Shown here piece after piece: positions 44,560-53,319 of a stretch of DNA of 64,000 nt. A program made the position numbers and the translations under genes. Source of the stretch: Treponema maltophilum ATCC 51939 (GTDB lineage: Bacteria > Spirochaetota > Spirochaetia > Treponematales > Treponemataceae); contig NZ_KE332518.1 of the NCBI RefSeq assembly GCF_000413055.1, positions 1,799,583 through 1,863,582 of the forward strand, in the 5' to 3' direction. Below the pieces are notes generated by a model. It ran no database searches. It saw only the letters and a program-made list of their open reading frames with translations, and was not told the DNA's origin. Positions within the stretch are counted from its first letter, which is position 1; the number at the start of each line of letters is the position of its first letter.

Positions 44560-45399
44560 TCAATCGGCAAAAGCAGCCAATTCATCGTGCAGCTGCGCAA
44601 GCCAGCGGTCGTACGTTTCGGCGTTCATCGTCATGCTGTGATTCGATGCGGCTTCTTCGGCTTCTTTTATTCCCTTGCCCTTAACCGTATCCAAAATAAC
44701 GGCTATCGGTTTGTCGCCCGCTTTTTTTGTAAGCGCATCGTACAAGGCTCCGATATCGTGGCCGTTTATCTGCACCGCATCAAAACCGAAAGCTTTGAAT
44801 TTTGCAAGCAAGTCGGGATTCGGAAACACATCGTCGGTAAAGCCGTCGAGCTGCTTTTTGTTGTAGTCGATAAGCCATACCAAATTGGTAAGTTTTTTTG
44901 CGGCGGTGAACATTGCCGCTTCCCATACTTGACCTTCGTTGCTTTCGCCGTCGCCGACAATTAAAAACACTCTGTTTTTGCGGCCCTTCAGCTTGTCGCC
45001 GAGCGCCATGCCGGCTGCAAGAGAAGTGCCCTGCCCCAACGAGCCCGTTGTCATATCGACGCCGGGGGTTTTTTTGCGGTCGCAGTGGCTCGGCAAATTC
45101 GTTTTAGGCTGATTGAGCGTTTTCAAGTCCTCGTACGGGAAAAAGCCTTTTAAAGCGAGTGCGGCATAGACGGCAGGCCCCGCATGCCCTTTCGAGCACA
45201 CCAATTTATCCCGGTCGGGCTTTGCCGGCTGTGCAGGATCGACATTCATAACCTGTCCGTACAAAACCGCAAGCACGTCGGCGATGCTCAGCGAACCGCC
45301 GACATGGCCGAAGCCGCGCGCTTTAAATTCTTCTATTGCGCCTATGCGGATCTGCAAAGCGAATTTTTTCAGTTTTTCCGTTTGTTTTTTATCAAGCAT
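44560..45399 (-). CDS. transketolase, N-terminal (TPP-binding) subunit
   Basis: The 279-residue protein carries the thiamine-diphosphate domain: GHVGGSLSIADVLAVLYG, the GHAGPAVYAAL segment, and the diphosphate/Mg motif GDGESNEGQVWEAA followed by LIDYNKKQLDG. The start at 45399 has GAGG nine bases upstream; a TTG 15 bases earlier overlaps the malic-enzyme stop. The 36-bp gap to the second subunit gene supports a two-subunit enzyme. Confidence 0.92.
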   Translation of the reverse strand: MLDKKQTEKLKKFALQIRIGAIEEFKARGFGHVGGSLSIADVLAVLYGQVMNVDPAQPAKPDRDKLVCSKGHAGPAVYAALALKGFFPYEDLKTLNQPKTNLPSHCDRKKTPGVDMTTGSLGQGTSLAAGMALGDKLKGRKNRVFLIVGDGESNEGQVWEAAMFTAAKKLTNLVWLIDYNKKQLDGFTDDVFPNPDLLAKFKAFGFDAVQINGHDIGALYDALTKKAGDKPIAVILDTVKGKGIKEAEEAASNHSMTMNAETYDRWLAQLHDELAAFAD

Positions 45400-45410
45400 A
45401 CCGAAATTCC

Positions 45411-46592
45411 TCAATTTTTAATCCGCGCCACACCGCTTTTTTTAGCCGCTTCGCGTACGGCGGCAGCAACGGTATCGGCAACGCGCTTATCGAAAGCCGC
45501 CGCAATAATATAGTCGGGATTCAATTCTTTGTCGGAAATGAGCGAAGCCAAAGCATAGGAGGCCGCAATTTTCATTTCGTCGTTGATGTCGCTTGCGCGC
45601 ACGTCGAAGGTTCCGCGGAATATTCCGGGGAAGGCCAGTACGTTGTTGATTTGATTCGGGAAATCGCTGCGGCCGGTTGCAACGACGGCGGCTCCGCCTT
45701 TTTTGGCATCGTCGGGGAAAATTTCGGGAACGGGGTTCGCACATGCAAACACGATCGCGTCCTTATTCATCGTTTTTACCATGTCTACCGTAAGAGTGCC
45801 CGGAGCGCTGACTCCGATAAACACGTCGGCGCCGACAAGAACGTCGGCAAGCGTTCCGTGCTTTTTTTCTTTATTGGTGATTTTCGCCATTTCGTCTTTT
45901 ATCCAGTTCATGCCGTCGGTGCGTCCTTCGTAAATGGCGCCGCGGCGGTCGCACAAAATAACGTTGGGAAAACCGCAGGAAAGGAGCAACTTTGTTATCG
46001 ATATGGCGGCGGCTCCGGCTCCGTTTATAACGATGCGCACATTTTCTTTCTTTTTGCCGACGAGCTTAATCGCGTTTAAAAGACCCGCAAGCGTAACGAC
46101 CGCGGTGCCGTGCTGGTCGTCGTGGAAGATGGGGATGTCGCACTTTTCTTTTAATTTGCGTTCGATTTCAAAACAGCGCGGAGCCGCAATATCTTCCAAG
46201 TTTACGCCGCCGAAACTGCCGGATATCAAATAAATCGTATTGACGATTTCGTCGACGTCTTTGCTCTTTATGCATAAGGGAAAAGCGTCCACTCCGCCGA
46301 AAGCTTTAAACAAAACGCACTTTCCTTCCATAACGGGCATTCCGGCTTCGGGGCCGATATCACCCAATCCCAAAACGGCCGTGCCGTCGGTTACAACGAG
46401 GCACAAATTGTGGCGAAGAGTCAAATCGTAGCTTTTGTTTACGTCTTTTTGAATTTCCAAACAAGGCTGAGCGACTCCCGGCGTATATGCCAAAGACAAA
46501 TCTTCTTTTGTCCCGACCGGAACTTTTACCGTAATTTCAATCTTTCCCTTCCACTGTGCGTGGCGGCGCAATGATTCCTGTGCGTAATCCAT
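45411..46592 (-). CDS. malic enzyme (malate dehydrogenase, oxaloacetate-decarboxylating)
   Basis: The 393-residue enzyme oxidises and decarboxylates malate to pyruvate. It has the short bacterial form: SLAYTPGVAQPC with the catalytic Tyr, PVMEGKCVLFKAFGGVDAFP, metal residues in PIFHDDQHGTA, the nucleotide motif GAGAAA and the NPVPE motif. Cofactor preference is not certain. It lies in the GAPDH/PGK operon, eight bases after larA-like, tying pyruvate formation to the same substrate response. Confidence 0.93.
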   Translation of the reverse strand: MDYAQESLRRHAQWKGKIEITVKVPVGTKEDLSLAYTPGVAQPCLEIQKDVNKSYDLTLRHNLCLVVTDGTAVLGLGDIGPEAGMPVMEGKCVLFKAFGGVDAFPLCIKSKDVDEIVNTIYLISGSFGGVNLEDIAAPRCFEIERKLKEKCDIPIFHDDQHGTAVVTLAGLLNAIKLVGKKKENVRIVINGAGAAAISITKLLLSCGFPNVILCDRRGAIYEGRTDGMNWIKDEMAKITNKEKKHGTLADVLVGADVFIGVSAPGTLTVDMVKTMNKDAIVFACANPVPEIFPDDAKKGGAAVVATGRSDFPNQINNVLAFPGIFRGTFDVRASDINDEMKIAASYALASLISDKELNPDYIIAAAFDKRVADTVAAAVREAAKKSGVARIKN

Positions 46593-46600
46593 AATTCCTC

Positions 46601-47845
46601 CTATAATTTCGGTAATGTCGAGCCGCCGTAAGGCATAACCAATACGGAAGCGTTTTTTCCTTTTTTTTCGAGCGCCGCGTTAAAGGCGTCCTGCACCGTT
46701 TTGAACGGCGTAAAAAACAATTTTTTTACAAACGCATCTTCCATGTCGGACACCAAATAGATATCCGCATATTCAAGCACGAGGGCGATGGCGGCAGCCT
46801 TGTGGCCTCCCAGCCTGAATTCTTTTTTTATGCGTGCAATAAGGTCGGCGCTTTTTTCGGCACCGGTCATCCATTCTTCAAAAACTTTTTCACCCAAGCC
46901 TTCTTTGCATGAACCGACGAGCACGATAATTCCGCCGTCTTTTACCGCATGTTTTGCGTTGTCCAAAGCCTTTTGCGTTTGGTACAAATTCAAGTCTTTG
47001 GGCGCGCCGCCCTGCGACACAACGACGATGTCGGCCTTTTGTTTTATGCGCTTTCCGTACAGGGTATCCAAAAAGCGGCAGCCCTGCCGATGCGCTTTTA
47101 CCGAATCGCCGGCTACAGCATATATTATTTTTTTATGTTCGTCGAGTACAACGTTCAATATAAAGTCGATGCCGCACATGCGGGCCGCTTCTTCTATGTC
47201 CTGTCGGAGGGGATTGGTGTCCAAGTTGCCGGCGCACGCTTCTTTTTCGATCATCATGCGGTGGTTTGACTGAATCGCATCGCGCGTAGATACGCCGGGC
47301 ATAATCGCCTTTGCGCCGCCGGAATAGCCGGCAAAATAGTGATACTCTATGTTGCCCAAACAAATGCGACGGTCGGCTTCGGCAACGCAGCGCACAATAT
47401 CGACGGGCGTTCCGCGCGAAGTAACTCCCAAATGAACGCAATCGGCCGTGTCGCCGTCGACGCACGCGATGCGCCGGAACGTTTCTTCGCCCGCAAGTTT
47501 GATTTTTTCCGCATCGCTGTGCTTGCGGTGACTTCCCAGCGCGAACACAAGCGTTATGTTTTTATCGCTTACGCCCGCGCTCGACAATTCGTCGAGTAAA
47601 AAAGGCATAACGGCATAGGTCGGCATGGGACGGGTTATATCGCTCGTAATGATTGCGATTTTTTCGCCCGGCTTTACAATGTCGCGCAGACGGGCGGAAG
47701 CAATAGGATGTTCCAGCGCGTTTTTTACGGCTTCATCGGCGCTCATCCTATGTTCGATATTATTCGGTACCAACACTTCCGAAAGGTTTTCATCCGGAAT
47801 GTTCAGAATCTGCGTTGTATCGCCGAAACCCAATTCAATTTTCAT
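46601..47845 (-). CDS. LarA-family nickel-pincer racemase-like enzyme
   Basis: The 414-residue protein matches lactate racemase LarA. Residues equivalent to the founder's Arg75, His108, His174, Lys184 (covalent pincer attachment) and His200 are found as Arg72, His106, His169, Lys179 (GGAKAIMPG) and His195. LarA homologs racemise or epimerise diverse 2-hydroxy acids, so lactate is only one candidate. No LarB, LarC or LarE genes for the cofactor are in the window and must be encoded elsewhere. The gene begins three bases after pgk. Confidence 0.87.
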   Translation of the reverse strand: MKIELGFGDTTQILNIPDENLSEVLVPNNIEHRMSADEAVKNALEHPIASARLRDIVKPGEKIAIITSDITRPMPTYAVMPFLLDELSSAGVSDKNITLVFALGSHRKHSDAEKIKLAGEETFRRIACVDGDTADCVHLGVTSRGTPVDIVRCVAEADRRICLGNIEYHYFAGYSGGAKAIMPGVSTRDAIQSNHRMMIEKEACAGNLDTNPLRQDIEEAARMCGIDFILNVVLDEHKKIIYAVAGDSVKAHRQGCRFLDTLYGKRIKQKADIVVVSQGGAPKDLNLYQTQKALDNAKHAVKDGGIIVLVGSCKEGLGEKVFEEWMTGAEKSADLIARIKKEFRLGGHKAAAIALVLEYADIYLVSDMEDAFVKKLFFTPFKTVQDAFNAALEKKGKNASVLVMPYGGSTLPKL

Positions 47846-47848
47846 AAT

Positions 47849-49111
47849 TCACCTTGCGGATGCGGGGAACTTTACCGCCGCTTCGCGAAGCGCTTTGACA
47901 ACCGGCAGTTCTTCGCCCGTTAAAAACCGTATTAAAGCGCCGCCGCCCGTACAGATATACGAAATATCGTCCGTTTTGCCGTATTTTGTCGTAGCGGTAA
48001 TGCTGTCGCCGCCGCCGACAACGGTAAAAGCCTTTGTGTCCCCGAGGGCGTCCCACACGGCCTTTGTGCCTTTTTCGGTTTCGCTTTCTTCAAACACGCC
48101 CATCGGCCCGTTTACGAATACCGTTTTCGATTCGCGTATGATTTTTTGGTACAATTCGGCGGTCTTTGCGCCGATATCGGTAATCGCCGCCGAGTCGGGA
48201 ATGGAACCTGCCGCGCTTTCTTTGCGTTTGCCGTTTTCCGTATAAGCCGCATCGACAGGCAGCACAAAAAAGTCCCGATATTTTTTGTACAAGGCGGCCG
48301 CCTTCGGTATGAATTCGCCGTAGTTCGATTTTTCGATAAAGTCCATACTCGCCTTACCGATTGAATCTCCGCGGGCGGCAAGCATAATGTTGGCAACCAA
48401 GCCGCCGGTCAATATGCGGTCGGGCACTTTTTTTTCAAGCACGCTTTCCATCATTAAAAACGCGTCGGCAATCTTCGCTCCGCCCAATACGAAGGTACAG
48501 GGTTTTTCGGGACTTTGCAGCAATTCGGAAATAACGCAGTATTCTTTTTCGAATAAGCGTCCCATCGCCGAAGGCAGCACTTGCTCGAAGCCGCACAAAG
48601 ACGGCTGGTCGCGGTGTGCCGCCGCAAAGGCATCGCACACGTAGATATCGGCAAGCGGCGCCAATTTGCGCACAAGCAGGGTTTGCGCCTGCTGCTCATG
48701 GGTTAAACACAGTTTTAATTCAAAAAGCGTTTGCTCTTCCGACAAAAAACGCACATTGTCCAAAAGTAAAATGCTTCCGGCTTTAAGGGCGCGGATTTTT
48801 TCCAAAGCGGCCGGCCCGCACACATCGGGAATAAAATCGATCGGGAGCCCCGATAAATCTCTTAATACCTGTGCGTGCGGTTCCGCCGTATAAAAATTCT
48901 TATATTCGATGTCGCTGCCTTGATGAATCAGCACAACCGTTTTTGCGCCCTTTTCGGACAATTCTTTAAGAGTGGGAATGCACGCTTCTATGCGCGCAGT
49001 GCTTTTTAAAGTACCCGTTTCTTTGTCGACGGGCTGATTCATGTCCATGCGGCATAAAACGGTTTTGCCTTTTAAGTCAAAATCATCAAGCGTATGTATA
49101 CCGAAGCGCAT
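47849..49111 (-). CDS. pgk: phosphoglycerate kinase, archaeal-type
   Basis: The 420-residue kinase passes the acyl phosphate of 1,3-bisphosphoglycerate to ADP. Core signatures are MDMNQPVDKETG, LLLDNVRFLSEE, LGGAKIADAF, VNGPMGVFE and VVGGGDSITA. Several features (VLIHQGSDIEYKNF, DAFAAAHRDQPSLCGF, longer mid-region) match archaeal rather than usual bacterial PGK. The start at 49111 has GGGAG upstream; the longer frame to 49351 overlaps the GAPDH gene in another frame and is not real. It directly follows a class II GAPDH gene. Confidence 0.9.
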   Translation of the reverse strand: MRFGIHTLDDFDLKGKTVLCRMDMNQPVDKETGTLKSTARIEACIPTLKELSEKGAKTVVLIHQGSDIEYKNFYTAEPHAQVLRDLSGLPIDFIPDVCGPAALEKIRALKAGSILLLDNVRFLSEEQTLFELKLCLTHEQQAQTLLVRKLAPLADIYVCDAFAAAHRDQPSLCGFEQVLPSAMGRLFEKEYCVISELLQSPEKPCTFVLGGAKIADAFLMMESVLEKKVPDRILTGGLVANIMLAARGDSIGKASMDFIEKSNYGEFIPKAAALYKKYRDFFVLPVDAAYTENGKRKESAAGSIPDSAAITDIGAKTAELYQKIIRESKTVFVNGPMGVFEESETEKGTKAVWDALGDTKAFTVVGGGDSITATTKYGKTDDISYICTGGGALIRFLTGEELPVVKALREAAVKFPASAR

Positions 49112-49124
49112 ATGTTCTCCCGTT

Positions 49125-50153
49125 TTATTTGCGGCCGATGCGCAAATACTTGTTCGTTTGGGCCGTGCCTTTTGCACCGTCTTCCTGCATTTTGCATGCG
49201 GCACGGATCGCATCCATCGTTTCGGGAATCGTAACGCTTTCCTGCGGAATATTGATTGCAAACATAATATCGTTGCCGCTTTCCACAATGCTGTCTTCCC
49301 ACAAACCGATTTCATACATATCGCCGCGCGGGTTGCCCAAGTCGCGCGCATATTTGAACAGCGACGCGTTGCCTAAAAATCCTTCATCGATCGAAACGAC
49401 GCGGATGCGCGGGTGCTTGCGGAATGCTTCGAGCGCCTGTTCTTTGGTTATCTTTTTCTTTCCTGTCGCGACAACCGTAATGATGTGGCCGTGCGTAACG
49501 GGCGTATGAACCAAAATACCCGTCGCCTGAATGTGCGGCATAATGGTCATCAAGTCGACCGCTTGGTGCGAAGGCGCTTTATCGATTTGCAACGCGTTCG
49601 TTAACCCCCGGTGATAGTCGCCCGGATCGGCTACGCGCCGGATAATCGTAATGGCGACCCGTTCTATGCCGTATGCCCGGTCAAGGCAATCGACGGCGCG
49701 GATAAGGCCGGTCGTATTGCAGCTGGTCAACTTTAAGTAGCGCTTGCCGACTCCGAGCTTATAGTTTGCATAACCGTGAAAAAAGACGTCGGCAACCGAA
49801 TTCTTTTCACCGCCCTGGAAAACGGCTTTTATGCCCGCTTTATCGTACAATTCTTTATTTTTAATGCCGACGCCGCCGGGTGCGGAATCGAGCATAATGT
49901 CAACCTTGCCGATTAAATCTTTAAAAGTACCTTTTACGGGAATGGAAAGCGCATCGAAACGGCTTTTGTCGGCCCCGTCCACCAAATAAAGGTCGTACGG
50001 CATTCCGCGTTCTTTTAACGCTCTGATGGACAGCGTGGGCGCCAAATCGGCAACCCCGACCAATTCCATATCCTTTTGCAAATGCACACCGTCGGCCAAA
50101 CGCTGCCCGATAGTACCGTAACCGGCAACACCTACTTTAATCTTTTTTTCCAT
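49125..50153 (-). CDS. class II (archaeal-type) glyceraldehyde-3-phosphate dehydrogenase
   Basis: The 342-residue enzyme is aligned along its length with archaeal GAPDH: N-terminal KVGVAGYGTIGQRLAD, FQGGEKNSVADVFFHGYANY, active Cys145 in SCNTTGL, the RRVADPGDYHRG loop and the end QESVTIPETMDAIRAAC. Class II enzymes use NAD or NADP (EC 1.2.1.59) and differ from the class I GapA of almost all bacteria. The ATG is preceded by AAGGAG. It heads the six-gene operon and is the most unusual gene here. Confidence 0.93.
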   Translation of the reverse strand: MEKKIKVGVAGYGTIGQRLADGVHLQKDMELVGVADLAPTLSIRALKERGMPYDLYLVDGADKSRFDALSIPVKGTFKDLIGKVDIMLDSAPGGVGIKNKELYDKAGIKAVFQGGEKNSVADVFFHGYANYKLGVGKRYLKLTSCNTTGLIRAVDCLDRAYGIERVAITIIRRVADPGDYHRGLTNALQIDKAPSHQAVDLMTIMPHIQATGILVHTPVTHGHIITVVATGKKKITKEQALEAFRKHPRIRVVSIDEGFLGNASLFKYARDLGNPRGDMYEIGLWEDSIVESGNDIMFAINIPQESVTIPETMDAIRAACKMQEDGAKGTAQTNKYLRIGRK

Positions 50154-50206
50154 TTTATCACTCCTTTACTAAAAAACAGTCAGTCTGAATAATTATTTAT
50201 CAATTT

Positions 50207-50235
50207 ATTATAACATACTGGTTAAATTTTTGCAA
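50207..50235 (-). promoter_or_regulatory. promoter of the class II GAPDH operon
   Basis: On the minus strand TTGCAA (50235-50230) and TATAAT (50212-50207) are exactly 17 bp apart, about 55 bases before the GAPDH start codon. Confidence 0.8.
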
Positions 50236-50294
50236 TATTTTTATTAATAAAACACTTTTCCGACAAGAACCTTTACAACTCAAAATACTGATGT

Positions 50295-50317
50295 TATTAT
50301 ATAACTGTTATATAATA
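50295..50317 (+). promoter_or_regulatory. DeoR-gene promoter and 23-bp palindromic operator
   Basis: A perfect palindrome with half-site ATTATATAAC around a central T spans 50295-50317 and includes the TATAAT -10 box (50311-50316) of the DeoR-family gene. A weak -35 (CTGATG, 50288) is 17 bp upstream. It is the natural site for autoregulation and, at 60 bp from the divergent promoter, for control of the GAPDH operon. Confidence 0.78.
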
Positions 50318-50392
50318 TAAAAGAATGCGGCGGTTTGCGAACGGACGGATAAAACCGGCATTCGGCAAAACTACTTGACGGACGGATGTGCT

Positions 50393-51163
50393 ATGCGCTT
50401 GGAACGATTGAATTCGCTTGAAGAATATGTGCTTAACAAGGGCACGGTTTCTTTGGAAGATTTGGCCGAACGCTTCGGTGTTTCGATAAATACGATCCGC
50501 AGAGATTTGAATGAATTGATCTCGCGCGGGCAAATAAAAAAAGTGTACGGCGGCGTTTCGTCTTTGCACGAAGCGGCTCCCCTGCCCATGTCGATACGGG
50601 CGGCAAAAAACAAAGAAGCCAAAATGATGATCGGCCGTATGGCCTCCGATTTTGTTGAAGACGGCGATTCGATCTTTTTGGATTCCGGTTCCACGACGCC
50701 GTATATTTTGCCCGGCATTGCGCAAAAAAACAACGTTATTGTCGTAACGCACAGTTTAACGGCAATGTACGAAGCGTCCAAGTATCCGTCGTTAAAAGTG
50801 ATTGCGCTCGGCGGTATGTACAATCAATCGACTTCTTCGTATGTGGGAATTTCGACCGTTGAAGCTTTATCGAAAATCAGCATAAACAAGGTGTTCATTG
50901 CGGCTACCGGCGTTTCCATTGAACACGGTCTTACAAACACAACGTATTTTGAAGCCGAAATAAAACGCAAGGTTATGCAGTGCAGCAAAAAGATTATTTT
51001 GATGGCCGACCAATCGAAGTTCGATTTCTCATCCACGATTTCGTTTTTTCATTTTGAAGATTTATACGCGGTGATTACGGATAAGAAGCCGGGCGAAGAG
51101 TATCTGCGCGTTATCGAGCGCAACAATATACGGCTTTTGTACGAAGGTACAAAAGCCGTATAA
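50393..51163 (+). CDS. DeoR-family transcriptional regulator
   Basis: The 256-residue protein begins with a DeoR helix-turn-helix (VSLEDLAERFGVSINTIRRDL) and has the sensor domain of the family (DGDSIFLDSGSTTPYILPGI, then IALGGMYNQSTSSYVG, DQSKFDFSS). Members respond to phosphorylated sugars. It is divergent from the GAPDH operon, which it probably controls. The ATG at 50393 fits the family; an upstream TTG is less likely. Confidence 0.92.
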   Translation: MRLERLNSLEEYVLNKGTVSLEDLAERFGVSINTIRRDLNELISRGQIKKVYGGVSSLHEAAPLPMSIRAAKNKEAKMMIGRMASDFVEDGDSIFLDSGSTTPYILPGIAQKNNVIVVTHSLTAMYEASKYPSLKVIALGGMYNQSTSSYVGISTVEALSKISINKVFIAATGVSIEHGLTNTTYFEAEIKRKVMQCSKKIILMADQSKFDFSSTISFFHFEDLYAVITDKKPGEEYLRVIERNNIRLLYEGTKAV

Positions 51164-51175
51164 ACGTTTGCAAAA

Positions 51176-52105
51176 TTATTTTACAAAGTCCAAAATATTT
51201 TCGGAAGTAATCAGCGTAAAGTCGACCAGAATTTCGGCAGGAAGCTGTTTGCCGTTCGCAATTTCGACACAGGCTTTTAAAGCTTCGCGTCCTTGAGCGG
51301 CCGTACTTTGCGATACCGTCGCGCGCAAACCGCCTTCTTTTACGGAAGCGAGCGCATCGGGAGTCGCATCCAATCCGTAAACGAAAATTTTATCCTGCAA
51401 TCCGGCATCCTGCACGGCTTTTAAAGCGCCCATGGCCATACCGTCGTTTTGCGACACAATCGCGCTGATGCCTTTTCCGGCTTGGAGCCAGTTTTCAACC
51501 ATCGACAATGCGCGTGCGGTGTCCCATTCGGCGGAACTTTCGAACACGACTTTTATGTCGGGATAGGAAGCAAGCGCTTTTTTATAACCCGCCGAGCGGC
51601 CGATTTGCGCATCCGAACCCATCGGGCCTAAAAGCAGGGCGATGTTTCCCTTTCCGTTAATGTCCTTAACCGCAAGGTTCATTTCCATTTCGCCGCCGTC
51701 TTCGTTCGAAACGCCCACATAGCAGTCGGCCGCGGACGGGTCGGCTATTTGCTGGTTGACGATAACGACGGTTACGCCGGCTTTTTTTGCGGCATCGACC
51801 GCAGGCATAATTCCGTCGACCGAAACGGGTTCTATAACGATGCCCTTAACGCCTCTGTTAATCGTCGTTTCGATTTGACTGATTTGTTTTGCAACATCCT
51901 GCCCCGCGTCGTTTACGGTCAGTGTTACGTTTTGACGCGCGGCTTCTTCTTTAACCGCGTCGGACAATTCAATCGTAAAAGCGTTCGACATATGCGTCAT
52001 AAACAGCGCATACCCGTCGGCCGCAGCCTTCTTTTTTTGACAGCCGCTCAGCAAAAGTAAAGCGAGCGCGAGACAAAAAGCCGCAGCAATTCCTCTTTTT
52101 TTCAT
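51176..52105 (-). CDS. sugar ABC transporter substrate-binding lipoprotein (RbsB type)
   Basis: The 309-residue protein has a lipoprotein signal ending LLLLSGC and the ribose/galactose binding-protein fold (KQISQIETTINRGVKGIVIEP, GVSNEDGGEMEMN, NDGMAMGALKAVQDAG). It would catch a pentose, hexose or polyol. AGGAGG fixes the start at 52105. No permease follows; the nearest partners on the same strand are 4.4 kb upstream, beyond an AT-rich insert. Confidence 0.92.
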   Translation of the reverse strand: MKKRGIAAAFCLALALLLLSGCQKKKAAADGYALFMTHMSNAFTIELSDAVKEEAARQNVTLTVNDAGQDVAKQISQIETTINRGVKGIVIEPVSVDGIMPAVDAAKKAGVTVVIVNQQIADPSAADCYVGVSNEDGGEMEMNLAVKDINGKGNIALLLGPMGSDAQIGRSAGYKKALASYPDIKVVFESSAEWDTARALSMVENWLQAGKGISAIVSQNDGMAMGALKAVQDAGLQDKIFVYGLDATPDALASVKEGGLRATVSQSTAAQGREALKACVEIANGKQLPAEILVDFTLITSENILDFVK

Positions 52106-52171
52106 ACAACCTCCTGATAAATGTATAAAAAGCCGCAGCCTTTCGGTGGGGCTTTTCATCATGCTTTTATT

Positions 52172-52200
52172 ATAATATACATTATTATTTCGTATTGCAA
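52172..52200 (-). promoter_or_regulatory. promoter of RbsB-type gene
   Basis: On the minus strand TTGCAA (52200-52195) and TATTAT (52177-52172) are 17 bp apart, so the binding-protein gene has its own promoter. Confidence 0.65.
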
Positions 52201-52231
52201 CAGCAACAGCAAGATGTATCATATTATTCAT

Positions 52232-52443
52232 CTAAATATCCGAAGAGACATAGAAAAGTTGAACCAAATAGGGATGGTTTGTATTGCCGCCCGGATTTCT
52301 CCAGTTCAAAATATATTCATCTGTCAATTCATGTATACATAATGTACCTGACGAATGTCCGTTGCAAAAAGAGGAATCGCAAAAAATATAAAAACGATTG
52401 TAAAAAGTTTTATTTTAAATCCGCGCATTTTCATCCTTTTCAT
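52232..52443 (-). pseudogene. frameshifted small lipoprotein gene
   Basis: ATG at 52443 overlaps the preceding gene's stop by four bases (ATGA). The first frame gives a hydrophobic leader (KIKLFTIVFIFFAIPLFA) and stops after 39 codons; the alternative frame continues to TAG at 52232 through ELTDEYILNWRNPGGNTNH. Adding one T in the T-run at the end of the leader would join them and create PLFC, a lipobox-like end. It is thus a decayed or phase-variable lipoprotein of about 70 residues. Confidence 0.5.
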
Positions 52444-53267
52444 TTGCAATTTTCTCCCTGCGATGATATTTTTGCCGTAAATAAATCTTCTTTTGCCCCT
52501 GCAAAAATCAGTCCGTCGGGCGGCGTGTATTCTTTCGCTTCCCGGATTTCTTCCAACATTTCGTATTTTTGCGTTTCTTCGTCATACGCCCAAAACTGAG
52601 CATGATAATGCGTCGGCCAGTCTTTCGGTCGATCATAACAAATAATTCTTAGACCAATCTTTCCTTTATATTCTACGAAATCGTAAGGAAAGGGCTTGGG
52701 ATTGTACCATTCTTCTACTGAGTAGTTTTTATCTGAATAGAAATCATCCCAACCGAAATAACATTCATTAAAGATTTCTTTCCACTCATTATTGATATAC
52801 TTATATATACTCAATCCACTAGGATTAGAACTCGTATACGGATAACCAAAGTAAATGACTTCATCTTCATTATCATTATTAATATCAAAAATAAAAGCGG
52901 ATGTATTACGAAGTCTGGATTTTTCTAACTGTTTTTGTAAATTCGAATTCAAATAATTTGAAAAAAAAATGGTTTTTTTTAGAAAAAGTGGTTCATCATG
53001 ATCTAAGTAATTGAAAACAGTCTCATCATCAATTAATTGCTTGTAAATAGAGAAAGAAAAATGATTAGTAGTTGTTGTTTTTATACTAATATTATTATAT
53101 TTTTTTATTATGTAATAATGGTTTTTCTCTTCTTTAATATAAAATGAATATTTTGAGTCGGAAATGGAAATCTTCTTAAGAAATGAAATATCGTTATTCA
53201 ATGGTTCTTCTGAAAATAATGCTAACATTATTATGCAGTGAATAAATAATAATAATTTTTTTTTCAT
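52440..53267 (-). CDS. secreted hypothetical protein, paralog A
   Basis: The 275-residue protein has a signal peptide (KKKLLLFIHCIIMLALFSE) and no known domain. A calcium-loop-like element (FDINNDNEDEVIYFG) lies near the middle. The C-terminal 75 residues, starting at NPKPFPYDFVEYKGKIGLRI, are almost identical to those of the next gene, whereas the N-terminal halves differ. It is very AT-rich except at its 3' end. It ends by overlapping a frameshifted lipoprotein gene. Confidence 0.7.
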   Translation of the reverse strand: MKKKLLLFIHCIIMLALFSEEPLNNDISFLKKISISDSKYSFYIKEEKNHYYIIKKYNNISIKTTTTNHFSFSIYKQLIDDETVFNYLDHDEPLFLKKTIFFSNYLNSNLQKQLEKSRLRNTSAFIFDINNDNEDEVIYFGYPYTSSNPSGLSIYKYINNEWKEIFNECYFGWDDFYSDKNYSVEEWYNPKPFPYDFVEYKGKIGLRIICYDRPKDWPTHYHAQFWAYDEETQKYEMLEEIREAKEYTPPDGLIFAGAKEDLFTAKISSQGENCK

Positions 53268-53319
53268 GTTTTTTTTCCCTTAGATACCATCACAACATAT
53301 CCTTGATTTGTTGATTTCA

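Noticed and set aside
43564-45399. Transketolase as one gene broken by a mutation
   Set aside because: Both halves have their own ribosome-binding sites and normal ends, and two-subunit transketolases are common.
49112-49351. N-terminal extension of PGK by 80 residues
   Set aside because: The extension overlaps the GAPDH gene in another frame and is unlike any PGK; the start at 49111 has a ribosome site.
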